Part shown: positions 16,784 to 26,379 of the stretch, piece after piece | How the letters are laid out: every line of letters begins with the position of its first letter | Numbering within the stretch: position 1 is the first letter of the stretch | Source: an uncultured Parasphingopyxis sp. | GTDB taxonomy: Bacteria > Pseudomonadota > Alphaproteobacteria > Sphingomonadales > Sphingomonadaceae | Direction of reading: 5' to 3' | DNA: 64,000 bases | NCBI GenBank assembly: GCA_905479515.1 | Contig: CAJQMX010000025.1 | Coordinates: forward strand, 62,001 to 126,000 | The notes under the pieces: generated by a model | What the model was told of the DNA's origin: nothing | The model's input: the letters and a program-made list of their open reading frames with translations, nothing else | The model's database searches: none | Program-made: the position numbers and the translations under genes

Positions 16784-19033
16784 ATGAGCACCAAGAAGCA
16801 CGAACACCACGACCACAAGGCTAATGCCGAACACGGTCATGACTGTCACCACTCCGGCGGCGATGCAGCTGCTGGTGCAGATGGCAAGTATGACGTCGTC
16901 CCTGCTGGTTATTCCGGCACGGTCTATACCTGCCCCATGCACCCAAATGTTCGCGATGTTCGCAATTCAGGTTGCCCCATCTGCGGGATGGCTTTGGAAC
17001 CCGAAGGTGTCGTCGTGGGAGAAGAAGACACATCAGAACTTGATGACATGACACGCCGGTTCTGGATCAGCGCCATCTTCACGATCCCACTCGCGATTTA
17101 TGCCATGGGCGATCTCATACCCGGACGTCCCTTGGAGGGCTTACTTCCTGCTGGTTGGTCACAATGGGCTCAGTTTGCTCTTGCCCTTCCCGTCGTGCTC
17201 TGGGCCGGATGGCCGTTCTTTGTACGCGGGCTGCGCTCTATTCGCACCATGAACCTAAACATGTTCACGCTGATCGCACTTGGCGTCGGCGTTGCTTTCG
17301 TTTTCTCGCTCGTCGCAACCGCAATACCCGGCACCTTCCCGCAGGCGTTTCGTAATGAGGCCGGTGACGTTGCGGTCTATTATGAAGCAGCTGCCGTCAT
17401 CACCACTCTCGTTTTGCTCGGCCAGGTTCTCGAATTGCGCGCTCGCAGTGCAACCTCGGGCGCAATCCGCGCACTCCTGGAGCTTGCTCCACCCACCGCC
17501 GTGAGAATGTTGGCAGATGGCGGAGAAGAAGTCGTCTCCATCGATGATGTAAACACGGGCGACCATCTACGCGTGCGTCCGGGTGAGAAAGTCCCTGTCG
17601 ATGGCGAGGTCATTGAAGGTCGCTCAAATGTAGACGAGTCCATGATTTCCGGCGAACCCATTCCTGTTGAGAAAGCCACTGGCGATCCCGTGACCGGAGG
17701 CACTGTCAACGGAACCGGATCACTGATCATGGCGGCAACACGGGTCGGCGACGACACAACCCTGTCCCAGATTGTCCGCATGGTGGCAGAGGCGCAGCGG
17801 TCCCGCGCGCCCATTCAAAAACTGGCAGATACGGTGGCTGGCATGTTCGTGCCAGCCGTAGTCTTGGTCGCTCTCGCAACCTTCATTGTCTGGTCAGTAT
17901 TCGGACCCGATCCAGCGATGGCCTTCGCCATCGTCAACGCGGTTGCTGTACTGATTATTGCCTGCCCGTGCGCGCTCGGCCTGGCCACGCCAATGTCAAT
18001 CATGGTCGCGACCGGCAAGGGTGCCCAATCGGGGATATTGATCAAGAACGCCGAGGCGCTTGAGACATTTGAAAAAGTTGACACCATCGTGGTCGATAAG
18101 ACTGGGACACTAACAGAGGGCGAGCCGCGACTGGTCACTGTCGAGCCTGTTGAGGCGCTTAGCGAAACCGACTTTCTATCTTTTGCAGCAGCCATTGAGC
18201 GAAGCAGCGAGCATCCCTTGGCACAGGCCATCGTCAAAGGTGCAGAAGAGCGCGGCGCAACACGCCTTGACGCGTCTGACTTTGGTTCCGTGACCGGAGA
18301 AGGTGCGCAGGGCCGTGTGAATGGCAAAATATTTGCGATTGGCAATGCCAAGATGATGCGCCGCGTTGGCGCACTGAACGCGGCGCTACAATCGCGGGCC
18401 GAGACATATCGCAGGGACGGCCAAACAGTGATGTTCGCCGCGCTGGACGGCAAGCCTGCTGGCTTGATTGGTGTCGCCGACCCCATCAAGGACACAACGC
18501 CTGAAGCCATCAAAGCGCTTCACAAAGCTGGTATGAAGGTGGTTATGTTGACAGGCGACAGCAAGGCCACAGCAGAAGCGGTCGCCCGCCAAATCGGGAT
18601 TGACGAAGTCCACGCTGATGTCTCACCGGAAGATAAGAACCGCATCATCCGCGAACTGCAAAGCGCCGGGGCCATCGTCGCAATGTGCGGTGATGGCATC
18701 AATGATGCGCCAGCACTTGCGCAGGCCGACGTTGGGATCGCGATGGGCACCGGGACAGATGTGGCCATGGAAAGTGCGAGCGTGACCCTTGTGAAGGGTG
18801 ATCTGCGCGGCGTCGCCCGGGCCCGACATCTCAGCCAAGCCACGATGGGCAATATACGGCAAAATCTGTTCTTCGCATTTGTCTACAACTCGCTCGGCGT
18901 TCCGGTTGCAGCAGGTATTCTCTACCCGTTTTTTGGCCTCTTACTCAGCCCAATGATCGCGGCGGCCGCAATGAGTCTTAGTTCCGTGTCGGTGATCGCG
19001 AATGCGCTTTGTCTTCGGACTTTGCGGCTATGA
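16784..19033 (+). CDS. Cu+/Ag+-exporting P1B-1 ATPase
   Basis: 749 residues from ATG 16784. A His-rich N-terminus ([20 protein letters not shown]) precedes a heavy-metal-binding CPMHP...CPICGM domain (residues about 47-70), then the P-type core: actuator [12 protein letters not shown] in [22 protein letters not shown] phosphorylation loop, SEHPLAQAI and [16 protein letters not shown] in FVYNSLGVP and MSLSSVSV in the last helices define the P1B-1 Cu+ group. It exports cytosolic Cu(I)/Ag(I) across the inner membrane. The stop overlaps the next gene by 4 nt. Confidence 0.95.
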   Translation: MSTKKHEHHDHKANAEHGHDCHHSGGDAAAGADGKYDVVPAGYSGTVYTCPMHPNVRDVRNSGCPICGMALEPEGVVVGEEDTSELDDMTRRFWISAIFTIPLAIYAMGDLIPGRPLEGLLPAGWSQWAQFALALPVVLWAGWPFFVRGLRSIRTMNLNMFTLIALGVGVAFVFSLVATAIPGTFPQAFRNEAGDVAVYYEAAAVITTLVLLGQVLELRARSATSGAIRALLELAPPTAVRMLADGGEEVVSIDDVNTGDHLRVRPGEKVPVDGEVIEGRSNVDESMISGEPIPVEKATGDPVTGGTVNGTGSLIMAATRVGDDTTLSQIVRMVAEAQRSRAPIQKLADTVAGMFVPAVVLVALATFIVWSVFGPDPAMAFAIVNAVAVLIIACPCALGLATPMSIMVATGKGAQSGILIKNAEALETFEKVDTIVVDKTGTLTEGEPRLVTVEPVEALSETDFLSFAAAIERSSEHPLAQAIVKGAEERGATRLDASDFGSVTGEGAQGRVNGKIFAIGNAKMMRRVGALNAALQSRAETYRRDGQTVMFAALDGKPAGLIGVADPIKDTTPEAIKALHKAGMKVVMLTGDSKATAEAVARQIGIDEVHADVSPEDKNRIIRELQSAGAIVAMCGDGINDAPALAQADVGIAMGTGTDVAMESASVTLVKGDLRGVARARHLSQATMGNIRQNLFFAFVYNSLGVPVAAGILYPFFGLLLSPMIAAAAMSLSSVSVIANALCLRTLRL

Positions 19034-19704
19034 ACACGCAAGGTCGGGATTGCGAAGACGTGCATACACCGCCCCTGGGCTTCAGCGCTTTGACGCCGGT
19101 CTACGACGCAGCAATCGCCACCTTTACGCGCGAAAGAGTTTGGCGGGGGCGGATCGTGGAAGAAGTAGCGCCGCAATCCGGTGATTTGATTCTTGATATT
19201 GGGTCCGGCACCGGACGGCTGGCTGAAGCAATCCACCTTGCGCAACCCAGCGCCGCATATCTTGGAGTGGATCCCGACGAGAGCGCCGTTGCGATTGCCC
19301 GGCGCCGCGCCGCGCATGTCGGTTCATCTGCAAGTTTTGATGTAAAGTTCTTCTCCGGCACTGAAAAGATTGGGGAGATGCATCCTAACAAGATCGTGTC
19401 GTCCTTGGTTCTTCATCAAACACCACTGAGCGAAAAGCGCCGGATCATTCAAACCGCTTACGACGCGCTTCCACACAAAGGTTTGTTCATTGTCGCCGAC
19501 TATGGCGCGCAAAGGAGCAGGTTAATGAAGTTCCTATTCCGCTGGACCGTTCAGGCTCTGGATGGCGTGGTAAACACACAACCAAATGCTGACGGCATAC
19601 TCCTCCACTTGATCGAGGATGCAGGTTTCACTTCGTCCGGGGAGTCTGCAGTTATCCCAACAGTCACCGGATCGATTTCCATCTTTCGAGCACTGAAACT
19701 CTAA
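19030..19704 (+). CDS. Class I SAM-dependent methyltransferase
   Basis: 224 residues from ATG 19030, which overlaps the ATPase stop (ATGA). Motif I is clear ([16 protein letters not shown]), followed by an acidic SAM-ribose position in YLGVDPDES. The C-terminal region ([20 protein letters not shown]) resembles ubiquinone/small-molecule type methyltransferases. Substrate unknown. Coupling to a copper ATPase may mean it acts on a metal- or thiol-linked small molecule, but that is inference. Confidence 0.85.
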   Translation: MNTQGRDCEDVHTPPLGFSALTPVYDAAIATFTRERVWRGRIVEEVAPQSGDLILDIGSGTGRLAEAIHLAQPSAAYLGVDPDESAVAIARRRAAHVGSSASFDVKFFSGTEKIGEMHPNKIVSSLVLHQTPLSEKRRIIQTAYDALPHKGLFIVADYGAQRSRLMKFLFRWTVQALDGVVNTQPNADGILLHLIEDAGFTSSGESAVIPTVTGSISIFRALKL

Positions 19705-19731
19705 CTTCTTAGCTGAACAGGCGCCAATATA

Positions 19732-21063
19732 ATGAAATCTGACTCCTATCAGAAAGGCTCATTGAGCCTCGCGGGCGCTGTCGCCATGGGAACCGGAGTG
19801 ATGATCGGTGCAGGCATTTTTGCCCTCACCGGACAGGTCGCACAGTTTTCAGGTCCGGCCTTTCCGCTGGCATTCTTGATTGCAGCCGTGATCAGCGGAT
19901 TTAGCGCATACACTTATATCAAGATGTCGAACAAATATCCGTCAGCTGGCGGGATCGCGATGATCCTGCAAAAAGCGTACGGACCAACCACCATTGCAGC
20001 GGGCAGCGCCCTGTTGATGACGATGTCGATGATTATCAATGAAAGTCTCGTTGCGCGCACATTTGGCGCTTACACATTGCAACTCTTTGATGTCGAAAAA
20101 GACAGCGTTCTCGTCCCGGTCCTCGCTGTAGCTCTGATTGTGTTTGCCTTCATAATCAATATTTCTGGCAACAAGATTATTGGCGGCGTCTCCAAGGTTG
20201 CGGCCATCTTGAAAGTCGGCGGCATTCTGATCTTTGCAGGCGCTGCGCTCTGGGCATCAGGGCTGTCGTTTGAGGCAGCGAGCAGCGCGGCGAGCAATCA
20301 AACAACTCCCGCTGGATTCATGGCAGGCGTCGCCTTGGCTATTCTCGCGTTCAAGGGATTTACCACCATCACCAATAGCGGCGACGAGGTTCAGAACCCC
20401 AACAAGAATGTTGGCCGCGCCATTATGTGGTCACTCGGCATCTGCCTCATCGTCTATTTGGCCGTTGCCCTAGCTGTCGGGTCATCACTGTCTCTTGAAG
20501 AGATTGTCGCTGCCAAGGACTTCTCTCTAGCGGAAGCCGCACGTCCCGCTTTTGGCGATCTCGGTGTAGCGTTCACCGTCATCCTTGCGATCATCGCAAC
20601 AGCTTCCGGATTGCTGGCGAGCGTGTTCGCTGTGTCTCGCATGCTCGCCATGCTGACCAATATGAACCTGATTCCGCACAAACATTTCGGCATGCCTGGC
20701 GGTATCCAGAAACACACCCTCGTTTATACGGTTGTGATAGCGGCGTTCCTTGCAGCCTTCTTCGATCTTGGCCGGATCGCATCGCTCGGTGCGATCTACT
20801 ATCTGGTCATGGACATCATAATCCACTACGGCGTCTTGCGCTATCTGCGCGGAGACGTCGGTGCCCGCGCCTGGGTACTCATCGCCGCCATACTGTTCGA
20901 CCTCATTGCTCTAAGCGCTTTTCTATTCATCAAGGCCAGCGCTGACCCCATGATCGTTGTGATCGCATTTGGGTCAATGGCAGCAATCTTCGCGTTTGAG
21001 GCTTTCTACCTAAGCAAAGTCCGCGACAGGCAAGCACCTGATCATGAACACTCTCATTCTTAA
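19732..21063 (+). CDS. APC-family amino acid permease
   Basis: 443 residues with about twelve membrane helices. The N-terminal helix 1 signature GTGVMIGAGIFALTGQVAQF, and FKGFTTITNSGDEVQNPNKN further on, are typical of the amino acid-polyamine-organocation superfamily. The short C-terminal tail is His-rich (DHEHSHS). It follows the methyltransferase by 27 nt on the same strand. Substrate is not predictable; the link to metal stress is by position only. Confidence 0.9.
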   Translation: MKSDSYQKGSLSLAGAVAMGTGVMIGAGIFALTGQVAQFSGPAFPLAFLIAAVISGFSAYTYIKMSNKYPSAGGIAMILQKAYGPTTIAAGSALLMTMSMIINESLVARTFGAYTLQLFDVEKDSVLVPVLAVALIVFAFIINISGNKIIGGVSKVAAILKVGGILIFAGAALWASGLSFEAASSAASNQTTPAGFMAGVALAILAFKGFTTITNSGDEVQNPNKNVGRAIMWSLGICLIVYLAVALAVGSSLSLEEIVAAKDFSLAEAARPAFGDLGVAFTVILAIIATASGLLASVFAVSRMLAMLTNMNLIPHKHFGMPGGIQKHTLVYTVVIAAFLAAFFDLGRIASLGAIYYLVMDIIIHYGVLRYLRGDVGARAWVLIAAILFDLIALSAFLFIKASADPMIVVIAFGSMAAIFAFEAFYLSKVRDRQAPDHEHSHS

Positions 21064-21105
21064 GACAGCACAAGCAAGACTGGAAAGTCTGAATTCAGTA
21101 TTAGC

Positions 21106-22386
21106 TCAAAACTGATACACGACCGCAAATCCGCCCCCGCTCGTACGAAAATTTGTTGTCTGCCCCTGGTAAACGCGCGCTGCGACCAGAAGTGTTTCAC
21201 CCCCATAAGTGTAAAGGCGCACATCATATTTGAGCGTCAACTGCTCATTCTCAACAGTCACGGCGCGCAAGGTTGGCGGCACAAACGCTTGTGCAATGTA
21301 ATTGCGTTCCAAAATTTCGGACCAAACCCGCTTCGTCAGCTTGTCGCCGCGATAGGTCCCGCGGCTGCCAAACCCGGCAGCGGGCTTGAAGAAGTATCCT
21401 TTACGCGCGGTCCACAATTCCTCCGCGTTCTCTGTGCTCACGCGCAGGGTTCGCGGGATAGTCCGGAGCGCTCGAATGTGTTCTTCCCCTAGTCCCCAGC
21501 CCCGCAACAAGTCTGCATCACTCAGCCAGATCAGATTACGCTTATCGGCATATGTTGCGTTGTGGCGAGGCCCAGGGCTGACAATCACCGTGTCATCCAT
21601 CAGGGCCTGTCTTAGCGCCGCATTGCCCGGCTCGCTGAGGTCAAAATCCGTCAATCGGTTGTAGACCATATCCAGGCGTGATGAACCGGTCCACAATTCT
21701 TCGTTTCGATAGATGAGTTCAGCCGGGTCCACGATGAGTGTTTCGATGCCAGCCTGCTGCAAATGATGCTGGGCCATCAGCATATCCGGATAAAGGTATT
21801 GATCCTGGGGGGTCTCGTCGACAATCGCGATCACGTTCGGTCGTCCGGTTCGACCCGCTGCGCGCCATTCTGACAAGAAAGTCTCCACCATTTTCTGAGC
21901 CGCCAAGCCCTCATTCTGAAGCTCCGCCTCTCCACACTTGAAAGCTGCGCGCCCGGCCGCATCTTGAAGTGCAGCGGCAAGGAAACCTCCGCCTGCATTT
22001 GTATTGACTTCGATAAGCTGCGGACCCTGCTCGGAAATGTGAAAATCATAACCCATAAACAGGCCGTTGCTCTTGGGCTGCGCAAGGGTGACAGCATCAT
22101 TAGCTCGCCCATGAACGGCAGCTTGAAAAGGCTCAAGCGCGGCGGCCGCTTCGATAGCCGCCACCTGAGCCTGCATGTTCTCTACGTCAGCCGGAGACAC
22201 AAACACGCCTGTCGCCGCAAACAGATTTGACCGGTCAGAAAGCAGCTGATCCAATCCATCCAGCCCGACTGATGCGACGATGCCTGCATCAAGGTCTGCG
22301 CGGCTCAACGTCATACAGAAACAGGACTGATTGAGCGCGATCAACCGGCGTGCGTCGCCAAGTTCAGTCGTTTCTCTACAGGTCAT
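21106..22386 (-). CDS. Circularly permuted ATP-grasp-like protein
   Basis: 426 residues. The metal-binding part of an ATP-grasp active site is near the N-terminal third (MGYDFHISEQGPQLIEVNTN, with D114, E126, N128 and N130), while the Gly-rich ATP loop comes later (KGYFFKPAAGFGSRGTYRG, about 329-347) followed by YIAQAFVPP. This is the reverse of the usual order, hence the permuted call. ATP-grasp enzymes make carboxylate-amine bonds as in glutathione or peptide ligases. It is convergent with the permease. A metal-binding peptide synthesis role is speculation. Confidence 0.6.
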   Translation of the reverse strand: MTCRETTELGDARRLIALNQSCFCMTLSRADLDAGIVASVGLDGLDQLLSDRSNLFAATGVFVSPADVENMQAQVAAIEAAAALEPFQAAVHGRANDAVTLAQPKSNGLFMGYDFHISEQGPQLIEVNTNAGGGFLAAALQDAAGRAAFKCGEAELQNEGLAAQKMVETFLSEWRAAGRTGRPNVIAIVDETPQDQYLYPDMLMAQHHLQQAGIETLIVDPAELIYRNEELWTGSSRLDMVYNRLTDFDLSEPGNAALRQALMDDTVIVSPGPRHNATYADKRNLIWLSDADLLRGWGLGEEHIRALRTIPRTLRVSTENAEELWTARKGYFFKPAAGFGSRGTYRGDKLTKRVWSEILERNYIAQAFVPPTLRAVTVENEQLTLKYDVRLYTYGGETLLVAARVYQGQTTNFRTSGGGFAVVYQF

Positions 22387-22544
22387 GGGCTTCTTCTTTC
22401 GCGGTTAACGTCCGACGCATCCTTTTGTCTAGAGCATATCTCGATCTGGCGCAGCGTATTGATCGCTATTGAAGGCCACTGACTGAAAAATGCCTTGTAA
22501 TCCAAGCCGCCATTGGAACGGGAAAGCAAATTACACGTTCGTCT

Positions 22545-22566
22545 TATACCTATACCCTGTATGAGA
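22545..22566 (+). promoter_or_regulatory. Weak CsoR-like site
   Basis: TATACCTATACCCTGTATGA just upstream of the DUF305 start keeps the ATACCC half and the GTAT end of the other operators but lacks the G-run. It may be a degenerate operator. Low confidence. Confidence 0.3.
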
Positions 22567-22577
22567 GGGACAGTCTT

Positions 22578-23168
22578 ATGGAAATGAAGAACACATATTG
22601 GCGTTTCGCCGCCATGATCGCCACCTCCATAGTCGCGATGTTCGGACTGATGTATCTGAACACTTACGCATTCGAACATGTGCGTTGGAGTGAGACCCGC
22701 TTCTACATGACGTTCATCATGGGCGCCGCGATGACAATCATCATGCTGGGGTTCATGCTGAGCATGTACAAGAATACCAAGATCAACCTTTCCATTGTTG
22801 CAGGATCTCTTGTCGTTTTTGCGGCCGCGCTTTGGTTAGTTCGCAGTCAGGCAACTGTCGAAGACAAATCTTGGATGAGCGCGATGATCCCGCACCACTC
22901 CATCGCGATTCTAACCAGTGAACGGGCTAATTTAGAAGATGTCCGTGTGCGCGAACTCGCTGACGCAATCATCGCGGCGCAGCGCCGCGAGATCAAAGAG
23001 ATGGACTGGCTGATCGACGACATTGCCAAGAATGGTCCGGCCACAAGCCAAGCTGACGCGACAACTCGCCCCGTCCCCGATTTCGAATCAAGCCAGCAGC
23101 CAAAGACGCCAGCGGGATCCAACGCGAACGAGAACTACGCCCTGGGGACAATTAACACAAAGCGATGA
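22578..23168 (+). CDS. DUF305 family membrane protein
   Basis: 196 residues: three membrane helices (FAAMIATSIVAMFGLMYLNT, FIMGAAMTIIMLGFMLSMY, VAGSLVVFAAALWLV) then a DUF305 four-helix domain with MIPHHSIAILTSERA and AAQRREIKEMDWLI. DUF305 proteins are frequent in copper and silver islands; a metal-binding His pair is present in PHHS. The last residues (YALGTINTKR) overlap the end of a decayed IS5-family transposase on the other strand, so the native C-terminus may have been replaced. Confidence 0.85.
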   Translation: MEMKNTYWRFAAMIATSIVAMFGLMYLNTYAFEHVRWSETRFYMTFIMGAAMTIIMLGFMLSMYKNTKINLSIVAGSLVVFAAALWLVRSQATVEDKSWMSAMIPHHSIAILTSERANLEDVRVRELADAIIAAQRREIKEMDWLIDDIAKNGPATSQADATTRPVPDFESSQQPKTPAGSNANENYALGTINTKR

Positions 23169-23889
23169 TTGTGGCGGCTAAGTTGAAGGTCGCACGGCAG
23201 CTTGAGTAAGTCTTGTCGTATCGTGTGTTGTCGCCTCTAAACTCCTTGATTTTGCTGAAGTCATTTTCGATCAAGTGTCGCCATTTTTAGGCTTCCTAGT
23301 CGCCGGGGATGTGGGTTCCGGGGTTTTTTGCGAGGATGACCACTTTGGCCAAAATATCATGCAAATACGCGCGCAACGCACTTAGCATCGAATGCCTTGT
23401 CGGCCAGCATCGCCCCGAAAGTCAGGCCTATGATCGGGACTGGCACACCGGCGATTTCGTTACGCTGGCCCGGCAAAAGAACAAACCGTACGAGATTTCC
23501 TAAAGCATACGTTAGGGTAAGGATTTTTGTCGTAAGGCCGCTCCTCGATCGTACGGTGGCCTGATTGTGAGTCCCCCTTTAGCGCCGCTCGCCTACTAGC
23601 GAGTCATTACGATCGTGCCATCGACCAGAACATACTCAAAGTCGGGATCGCCTGATGCGACTTCGAATATGCGTTGGAAGACACCGTCATCGGCCCAATG
23701 CCAGAACTGGCGAAACACGCTGTTCCAAGCATCAGATCCGGTAGGAAGATCACGCCACGGCCCGCCAACCAGAACCTTCCAAACTACCGCCTCCAAGAGC
23801 AGGCGATTGTCCTTAGCCGTCGCCAGACGGCTGCGGGACGTCCCCGGCAATAGAGGCTCGATCAACTCCCACCTGCGATCTGTTATCAA
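23152..23889 (-). pseudogene. Decayed IS5-family transposase
   Basis: Three pieces of one transposase can be read on the minus strand. 23596-23889 encodes the N-terminus (ITDRRWELIEPLLPG, GGPWRDLP, EYVLVDGTIVMTR then stop). Around 23350-23465 the middle reads EIAGVPVPIIGLTFGAMLAD and KAFDA then stop. 23152-23275 gives the C-terminus (WRHLIENDFSKIKEFRGDNT, RYDKTYSSCRATFNLAATII). Stops and frame breaks between the parts mean no active enzyme. A run of ten C at 23909-23918 lies just beyond its 5' end. It reaches into the DUF305 3' end. Confidence 0.85.
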
Positions 23890-23960
23890 AAAGCGTTCAC
23901 GGCGGATGCCCCCCCCCCTAAACAGAAGTTTGAATCACGCAGCGCAACCTATGGGAATCG

Positions 23961-24128
23961 TTATTCTCCACGGGGCCAAGTAACAAAGCTCTCATTTATA
24001 AATGACACATACGCCATAGGGGCTCCGGCAAGAGCAATACGCTCCCGCGGCCCTCTGAACTGCCAAGTGCCGACGAGCAAACCGTTTCGCCACAGTCGGC
24101 GTGGCGGGTCATAAATGAAATCTGACAT
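23961..24128 (-). CDS. Possible small hypothetical protein or fragment
   Basis: A 55-codon frame from ATG 24128 (MSDFIYDPPRRLWRNGLLVG ... SFINESFVTWPRGE). It has a protein-like composition, but no recognised family and a weak ribosome-binding site. It lies between IS debris and the copD gene and may be a remnant displaced by the insertion sequence. Confidence 0.25.
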   Translation of the reverse strand: MSDFIYDPPRRLWRNGLLVGTWQFRGPRERIALAGAPMAYVSFINESFVTWPRGE

Positions 24129-24291
24129 CAGCTTTTCTAAAGTAGTCCAACGGTGTCGTTGACACTGCCCAGGCCTCGATCTCGAGCAGGTCGCAGGCCA
24201 AGATAGATGCGAAGGCAATACTGCCATATTCAAAGCACGAAGGTTGATAGTATGTCTGATGCCGCTCTGAAATTGTGAAAACCTCAGCGCA

Positions 24292-25149
24292 TCAAGCGCC
24301 CGGGCCTGTCAGGCTTGTGGCAGAGGCAATCGCGATGACGATCCCGCCAAAGAGAAGGTAATCAACGGTCAGTGTCCGATGTAAAAGTCTTCGCCCGGCA
24401 GCGGCGTCCTTACTTATCTGCGCCGTCACCCAGAATTTGTTCGCTGCGCCCGCGCTTAAAGCAATGAGCACCAAGCCGAGCTTGATCGCAAGCAATCTTC
24501 CGTAGTCAGTTTCGATCAGTGTGGTGACCGAACCGCCAAGCTGGAAACTCAACCAGACACCACCCCCGATCAAAATCGGTATGGTCCAGACAGCCACTGT
24601 GCTAAAGCGTTTCATCCGCTGCAGGAGGACTGTGTCAGACATGGGCTTAATAGGCCACAAAACGATCGGCGCAGTGACCCACAAGGCTGCAATCGCAACA
24701 TGGATTGAAACCAGTAGAGGGTTTAGCCCGGGCGCATCCATACCATGAGTGTGCCCACCAAGCCCCACACCCGCGAAAACGGCTATCAATCCTGGAATCG
24801 AGAGCCATTTCAGGCCAGAGGCTGAAGAGATAAGAAGCGCTATTGCGCCTATCAGATAGGCAAGCGTCTGATCCCTGTTCGGTGTCCAGATCCAACCGAA
24901 CAGGCTGAAATCAAAACTGTCTTCAAGGCCACCCGCCAGTTCAGCATTCATCAGGAACAGTCTAAGACAGACCGCCGCTGACAGAAGAACGGCGCAGCCA
25001 GCAATCAATCCCCGATTGCTGGCCCCGGTAATGTAGGTCTGCATGGATAGGCCAGCTGTACCGAGCAGGCCAACATAAAGGCCAATTTTGGTAAATAGCG
25101 TGAGGGCAATAAGCACCAGGCTAGCCAGTGATCGCGAAGCCGACCTCAC
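24292..25149 (-). CDS. copD: CopD-type copper transport membrane protein
   Basis: 285 residues, eight predicted membrane helices, with the CopD pattern: HTHGMDAPGLNPLLVSIHVA with conserved His, LWVTAPIVLWPI, and ETDYGRLLAIKLGLVLIALS. CopD works with CopC in moving copper across the inner membrane. The start overlaps copC by 29 nt; a downstream start would remove most of this, but the first helix would be shortened. Same strand and operon as copC. Confidence 0.88.
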   Translation of the reverse strand: MRSASRSLASLVLIALTLFTKIGLYVGLLGTAGLSMQTYITGASNRGLIAGCAVLLSAAVCLRLFLMNAELAGGLEDSFDFSLFGWIWTPNRDQTLAYLIGAIALLISSASGLKWLSIPGLIAVFAGVGLGGHTHGMDAPGLNPLLVSIHVAIAALWVTAPIVLWPIKPMSDTVLLQRMKRFSTVAVWTIPILIGGGVWLSFQLGGSVTTLIETDYGRLLAIKLGLVLIALSAGAANKFWVTAQISKDAAAGRRLLHRTLTVDYLLFGGIVIAIASATSLTGPGA

Positions 25150-25477
25150 CTTTCATGACGTGACCATCCTTGGCTACAGCGCGCCATTTGAGGATATATG
25201 GACCAGGCTCAAGCATCGGCAGTGGCACAGAGAACGACTTGCCCATTTCTCGCGGACGCTCGAACGCGATCTCAACAGGATCACCATCCAGTGTCTCGAG
25301 CTCCACCCCGGCGAGACCAATATCCGCGCCGAACGAAAAGTCGAAAGACGCCGGTGCAACCTCGATCTGCGACCCGTTTTCAATGTTTGAAGACACAATG
25401 CTTGTGTGGGCGGATGCCGGTGCGGCAGCTATGGAAATGACCGCGAGGGTCGCAATCAAACTTCTAAGGAATTTCAT
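25121..25477 (-). CDS. copC: CopC periplasmic copper-binding protein
   Basis: 118 residues with signal peptide (MKFLRSLIATLAVISIAAAP, cleavage before HTSIVSS). The CopC beta-sandwich is recognisable: the mature protein starts with His, and the C-terminal YILKWRAVAKDGHVMKGEVG carries the conserved DGH. These His residues form the Cu(II) site. It is transcribed divergently from csoR across a 59-nt gap that contains a CsoR-like operator. Confidence 0.92.
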   Translation of the reverse strand: MKFLRSLIATLAVISIAAAPASAHTSIVSSNIENGSQIEVAPASFDFSFGADIGLAGVELETLDGDPVEIAFERPREMGKSFSVPLPMLEPGPYILKWRAVAKDGHVMKGEVGFAITG

Positions 25478-25510
25478 GACCGCCTCTAGCGTTTGGTAAG
25501 ACCAACTTTA

Positions 25511-25532
25511 TATATACCCCGTAGGGAGTATT
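25511..25532 (+). promoter_or_regulatory. CsoR-like operator 3
   Basis: TATACCCCGTAGGGAGTATT lies between copC (minus) and csoR (plus), ending 4 nt before the csoR ATG. It fits autorepression of csoR and possible control of copCD. The right half has one base changed from GGGG. Confidence 0.62.
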
Positions 25533-25536
25533 GCCA

Positions 25537-25812
25537 ATGAAAACTGACACAAAAGAATCTGCGCTCAAGCGCCTTGCCCGGATTGAAGGGCAGGTGCGCG
25601 GTGTGTCGAAGATGATTACCGAGGATCGCTACTGCATTGATGTGGTCCGGCAGGTCCAAGCAATTAAGGCCGCACTATCGGGATTAGAGAAAGTGGTTCT
25701 CGACGACCATTTGGAAACCTGTGTCGATCATGCCCTCACAAGTGATGACGTGAAGGATCGACGTGAAAAGGTTGAAGAACTGGTCGCCGTTCTCGGCGGC
25801 CGGAGAAAGTAG
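25537..25812 (+). CDS. csoR: CsoR/FrmR-type copper-sensing repressor
   Basis: 91 residues from ATG 25537; a TTG two codons earlier is less likely. The all-helical CsoR/RcnR/FrmR family starts with LKRLARIEGQVRGVSKMI. The Cu(I) ligands C33, H58 and C62 keep exactly the Cys-x24-His-x3-Cys spacing of the Mycobacterium CsoR site, which favours copper over formaldehyde or nickel sensing. It is the only CsoR-type gene seen in the window, so it probably reads all the ATACCCC...GGGGTAT sites. Confidence 0.9.
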   Translation: MKTDTKESALKRLARIEGQVRGVSKMITEDRYCIDVVRQVQAIKAALSGLEKVVLDDHLETCVDHALTSDDVKDRREKVEELVAVLGGRRK

Positions 25813-25820
25813 GCTTGCCC

Positions 25821-25842
25821 ATATACCCCCGAGGGAGTATAT
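25821..25842 (+). promoter_or_regulatory. CsoR-like operator 4
   Basis: TATACCCCCGAGGGAGTATA sits 37 nt before the ATG at 25879 and heads the cus operon. The sequence is almost the same as operator 3, including the GGGAG right half. Confidence 0.62.
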
Positions 25843-25878
25843 GTTTGTTAACGGCTGTTGCTGTATAATGGAATACGT

Positions 25879-26301
25879 ATGTTCAAGTTAACACGCCTTA
25901 TGATCCTGATCGTGGTTGCCGCTTTCGCGGTGCAGCCAGTTATGGCGTGCTGTCTGACAGGCCATGGCGAGGCTGCTATAGCTGACGCCGACACTGCAAC
26001 ACCCTCGTGCCACGATGCCACCGAGTCGATGAGCGACGTCTCGCTGGGCGTGTCCCACGAAATGCCAGGTCCTGTGGATTGCCCGGGATGTCTCGACTGC
26101 GATAGTGCAATCATGCAAGCGCAATCGATTGATGACAGCGCATTACTAACGCAACTGCTCTCTGATGTTCCAATCGCCGTTCTTTCGGCGAAGTTCACAG
26201 GTTTTGGTTACAAGACAACTGTTTACAAGACAGGGCCGCCTGTTGACCCGCCCCTCAAAGCTTCAACGCCCATCAGCCTGAAACAGCGCCTGTTGATCTG
26301 A
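25879..26301 (+). CDS. Small secreted Cys/His protein leading the cus operon
   Basis: 140 residues from ATG 25879. Signal peptide LTRLMILIVVAAFAVQPVMA followed by CCLTGHG; further Cys/His in SCHDAT and DCPGCLDCDS. The C-terminus has a Pro-rich tail (KTGPPVDPPLKA). It resembles the small periplasmic DUF2946-like proteins that head metal efflux operons. Metal binding is inferred from the Cys/His pairs. Confidence 0.6.
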   Translation: MFKLTRLMILIVVAAFAVQPVMACCLTGHGEAAIADADTATPSCHDATESMSDVSLGVSHEMPGPVDCPGCLDCDSAIMQAQSIDDSALLTQLLSDVPIAVLSAKFTGFGYKTTVYKTGPPVDPPLKASTPISLKQRLLI

Positions 26302-26379
26302 TCGGGCAGCCTCGCGCGTGTCCAATCGTTTTGGATGCGGGCTTTTTGCTGCTTGTTTCAATCAACCTGGTGCTGATCC

